A DNA stretch of 64,000 nt from Lates calcarifer (taxonomy: Eukaryota > Chordata > Actinopteri > Centropomidae). The first letter of the stretch is position 1, and each line of letters begins with the position of its first letter. The notes beneath the pieces are model-generated. The model was not told where the DNA came from and searched no databases. It saw only the letters and a list, made by a program, of their open reading frames with translations. The stretch spans positions 17,760,639 through 17,824,638 of the forward strand of contig NC_066855.1 in assembly GCF_001640805.2 (NCBI RefSeq). The letters are read 5' to 3'. This document shows, in pieces, positions 61,230 through 64,000 of the stretch. The translations under genes were made by a program, and so were the position numbers.

Positions 61230-61400
61230 AATGGCGGAAAAGTCAACGGTAGGAAGTGGTTGGGGCAATCATGGGACCTTCATGCGGGAGTCCTGGGTTT
61301 GGCTCCTGTTTAAAACCTTATAGTTATTGTTATTTCTTTGGCAAGCTATTTTAGCCAAAACCATAATCTTTTCCTAAACCTAACCAGGGGCGGTACTTTA
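61230..61400 (+). repeat. Dispersed repeat ('aaaagtcaacggtaggaagt')
   Basis: The words 'cggtaggaagtggttggggc', 'gggagtcctgggttt' and 'ttttcctaaacctaacc' resemble a fish repeat seen elsewhere. The 'gggtttggctcctg' part is vaguely tRNA T-arm-like, but no cloverleaf or A/B box pair is convincing. Confidence 0.4.
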
Positions 61401-63289
61401 GGAAATGGTCTTCTTAGTTGTATTTAAGCATTGGAGCTAATGGTCGATATGGTCGCATGAGTTGGAGGACTTGTTGCAGACCGACAGTCCCCAATTGCCC
61501 TTCTGTGGCTGAACTTTCAGACAATCAGACTGCAAAATACATCAAAACAAACATTCACATCCTTTTAGTTCATGTGCTATGTACACATTTTTCAGAATGT
61601 AGTGTAAATTTTGTGTGAAAGTTGCTCTTGAAATAATAAATGAGAGATTAAAGAATTGTTGATTTAAATGCACAATTAGCAGCCTATAGTGCCACATCCA
61701 TCTCATCGCCATTTTTGTACAGGAAGATGACGTCCCCTATTCTTAATCCATAAGTCCTACATGGCTCAGTGTTACCTGATTGGAGGGAGACAGCTGTCCA
61801 TGAGAAAAACACCAGATCAGCTTGAACCAGACACTTTTACCTGCAGGATGAACAGAGCCTCAGGCTGCAGTTCACCTCTAACATCTGATATTTTTACCTA
61901 CTTTGGCTGCAGGTTTACTGCTCCTTTCTTTCATTTTGTTTACACATGCAAACAACCTGCACACATGGATATAAACTTCTTAAAACAACGTCAGTGATAT
62001 TTGAGGTATGTAGCGAGACCTGTTTGGAGTTGGGGTCTGAAGCCGGAGCATCAGCTTTAGGGAGATTTGTCACAGTGACCATAGCTGAAATCGCAGTCAT
62101 GTGATTTGCTCTAGCCCAAACACTTGGTCCCACGTATGAAAAACAGATCTGAACAATCCCATATCATATCTCTGTAACATGTTAAGAAATAAAAGTCATA
62201 ATTGCGTAATTTTTTTTTTTTTGCTGTAAACACAGCCGTGGTGTGGTGTTTGTCCAGATGCATGCTGGCGTGGCCTTGCCTCTAACCTGAGCTGGGAGCT
62301 CCTGTGCTGGAGGACACGGCTGACAGAAGCCTGGAGCTTCATGGACCGCTTCTGGTGGATGTGAAGTCTGTGTTTACGCTGATGGTTACAGACTTGTTTT
62401 CATACATGCTTCAGTTTTGTGTGTATTATTTTGTTGTCTTTACCCTCGTTCTTCTCCAGCTCTGTCTGACCTTGCCTTTTCTTTTAATTTCTCCGGGACA
62501 GTTTTGCTGTGCCTGGTTTGAAAAGTTGGATTCCAAAAAGGCCTTCAAGAAGTGTAAAACTTACAAACTTGCATCCAGAGTGTGTTTTTGTTGCCTCCTC
62601 AGCCTCTGGAAGGAGTTTTTTTTCTTTATTTCTTGACTTGAGGGCCTTTTTATAATATTAAAAAAACAAAAAAAAAAAAACAAGCCAAAGCAAACCATGT
62701 TTTCACTCAGCATTCACACTGAGTTGGCACTTTTGGAATGAATTTAACTACAGGCACTCACATGTTAACACCCAGCCTGGTAGTATTTGGTGGTATCCTG
62801 ACATGTTATTAGCTTTTTGCAGCATATCCAAAGCTAAAAGTATTTGTCATCCTGAAACTTAGAAACATTAAGATCCCAAAATATGAGCTCTTTCACACAA
62901 CAGCAGTGCATTTCCTGTTTAAATCCATTACTCTTCACATGGCGGCCATCAGAGAGGAAGTGGAATAATGCCCCACGTCCGATGTTGTGCGTCATTCTTT
63001 TGTGAATGGAGAGGTTGAATGTTTCGGCCTGTTATGTTCCCTGTGTGTATTTGTGTTTTCCATCTTGTGCAGAGCACATACAGACCTACAGGAAAGTTTG
63101 ATTTGAGGAGAGGCTCTATTTTTTGTGTCCACAACCCTCAGCATCCCTCAGCATCTAAATTTAAGTCAGGATAACCAGAGCAGAGTGATTCAGGGGCCTC
63201 GTCTCCCGTTCTGTCGGAGGGATGAAAGAAGAGCAGAAACTAGTGAGACTCAGGCATGAGGAAGCAGACGATGTTGCCCTGGTTTGACG

Positions 63290-63297
63290 TGACGTCA
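63290..63297. promoter_or_regulatory. Perfect CRE palindrome 'tgacgtca'
   Basis: The full 8-base cAMP response element, which CREB/ATF factors bind, lies in a moderately GC-rich and repeat-free stretch (about 63240-63420). CpG-containing octamers are rarer than expected in vertebrate DNA, which makes it slightly more notable. No promoter or CpG island surrounds it. Confidence 0.25.
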
Positions 63298-63979
63298 GCC
63301 TCTCAGCCTGCAGGGATCACAGCGGGGAAAGAAGACATTTCTGCTCTATAGTCAGTGTGGTTCTGCTCAGCTGGGGCTGACTTCCATCACTGACAGACTG
63401 GGTGTCCCTCAAATCTACATTACATGGTCATGCTGGAGGAACTCAAGGAGAAAAAAAAAAAAAAAAAGAACCCAGACGTGTGTGTAGCTGTGCTCCAAGG
63501 CTTCAGTTGTGGTGCTGTGGCAGGGAGCAGAGAGTTGTTAATTTAATCTTGTTTTAAGCCATTGAGATGTCTGTATTGCTGCTGTGGTTATGAGGAGTTT
63601 ATAGCATGATGTTCATCCTGTATGCAAACTGTGTTCCTGCTCTAAAACATGCTGAATCAGAACGTCTTTGGCTGAGCACGGAACAAAATTAAAATTTCTT
63701 CTGGTTTGCATTAAGATTGTACTCATGTTCACCTGCAGTGCACTGTTTCTGTTCATGCAGTTAAAGGAAAATGTGGATTTGTAGCTCAGCAAGTCAGTTC
63801 TCATAATTAGCAGACTTAAAAGTTATAATAGATCAATCATGTAATCATTATACATATATGTGGATTTTGTCCTTTGGAACTTTATTATTTAGACACACTT
63901 CCTCGTACTACCAGTAACCAAAGGGTTAAGTTGCATCTTATGAAACATCTCAGCCAATGTACAATCAGATATTGAGCTT

Positions 63980-64000
63980 CAGTGGCGGGCCGTGCATTTC
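63980..64000 (+). mobile_element. Left end of a probable second hAT-like element, cut by the window edge
   Basis: The last 21 bases begin 'cagtggcgggccgtgcattt', matching the left terminus of the element at 23099 ('cagtggcaggctgtgcattt') at 18 of 20 positions. The element would continue beyond the window. Confidence 0.6.

Larger units (their letters stand above)
58870..64000. other. Non-coding stretch, probably intron or flank
   Basis: No exon was seen. It contains A/T homopolymer runs near 60447-60457, 60908-60920, 62210-62222 and 63451-63467, the dispersed repeats at 60960-61110 and 61230-61400, a perfect 'tgacgtca' palindrome at 63290-63297 and the start of a probable hAT-like element at 63980. 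Confidence 0.45.

Noticed and set aside
61260..61330. Possible tRNA-derived region ('gggagtcctgggttt')
   Set aside because: No cloverleaf can be drawn and no convincing A and B box pair at the usual spacing; treated as a dispersed repeat.
62304..62636. 110-residue frame with a hydrophobic stretch resembling membrane segments
   Set aside because: No start context, no splice signals with matching phase, and A/T-rich third positions; the hydrophobicity follows from T-rich sequence.
1..64000. CRISPR array, phage, operon or defence-system signatures
   Set aside because: Repeats are microsatellites or eukaryotic transposons; coding density, splice signals and composition are those of vertebrate nuclear DNA.

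Overview
The window is vertebrate nuclear DNA, almost certainly from a teleost fish and probably a spiny-rayed (percomorph) one. Three things support this: AT-rich non-coding sequence with very frequent CA/GT and GA microsatellites, no dense ORFs or bacterial signals, and decayed Tc1-like, hAT-like and LINE elements together with short dispersed repeats that I know as typical of fish genomes. These family names come from memory of the sequences, not from a search. No complete gene, tRNA, rRNA, CRISPR array or prokaryotic feature was found.

The only convincing host coding sequence is on the + strand near 19-20 kb. An exon at 19005-19210 has a textbook acceptor and donor and 68 codons of G/C-rich third positions. 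A second, shorter and less certain exon starts at 20062, in matching phase, and probably ends near 20122. The two read as one protein segment of about 88 residues, charged and mostly helical in character, with no transmembrane segment. I could not name the protein. The rest of the window then looks like introns of this gene: at least 19 kb upstream and up to about 44 kb downstream. Small exons or flanking intergenic DNA cannot be excluded.

Mobile element remains: a LINE reverse-transcriptase tail fragment (about 6.9-7.1 kb); a Tc1 transposase fragment (8.15-8.38 kb); a 403-bp hAT-like non-autonomous element with an 8-bp target duplication (23.1-23.5 kb); a Tc1-like element split by a LINE insertion (27.2-28.3 kb); an internally deleted Tc1-like element with both ends and TA flanks (50.49-51.03 kb); and a half Tc1-like element keeping the DNA-binding part of its transposase (53.7-54.5 kb). 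Short dispersed fish repeats lie at about 1.2, 8.6, 35.6, 38.2, 41.1, 42.4, 45.7, 47.4, 56.7, 58.7 and 61.3 kb. The last 21 bases match the end of the hAT-like element, so another copy probably starts at the right edge.

No previously undescribed biological system is evident. The most useful leads are the unidentified exon pair, the (GT)n tract against the second exon's probable donor, the decayed minisatellite filling the small intron, the nested transposon, the hAT-like element, and several low-repeat blocks that could be conserved regulatory DNA.
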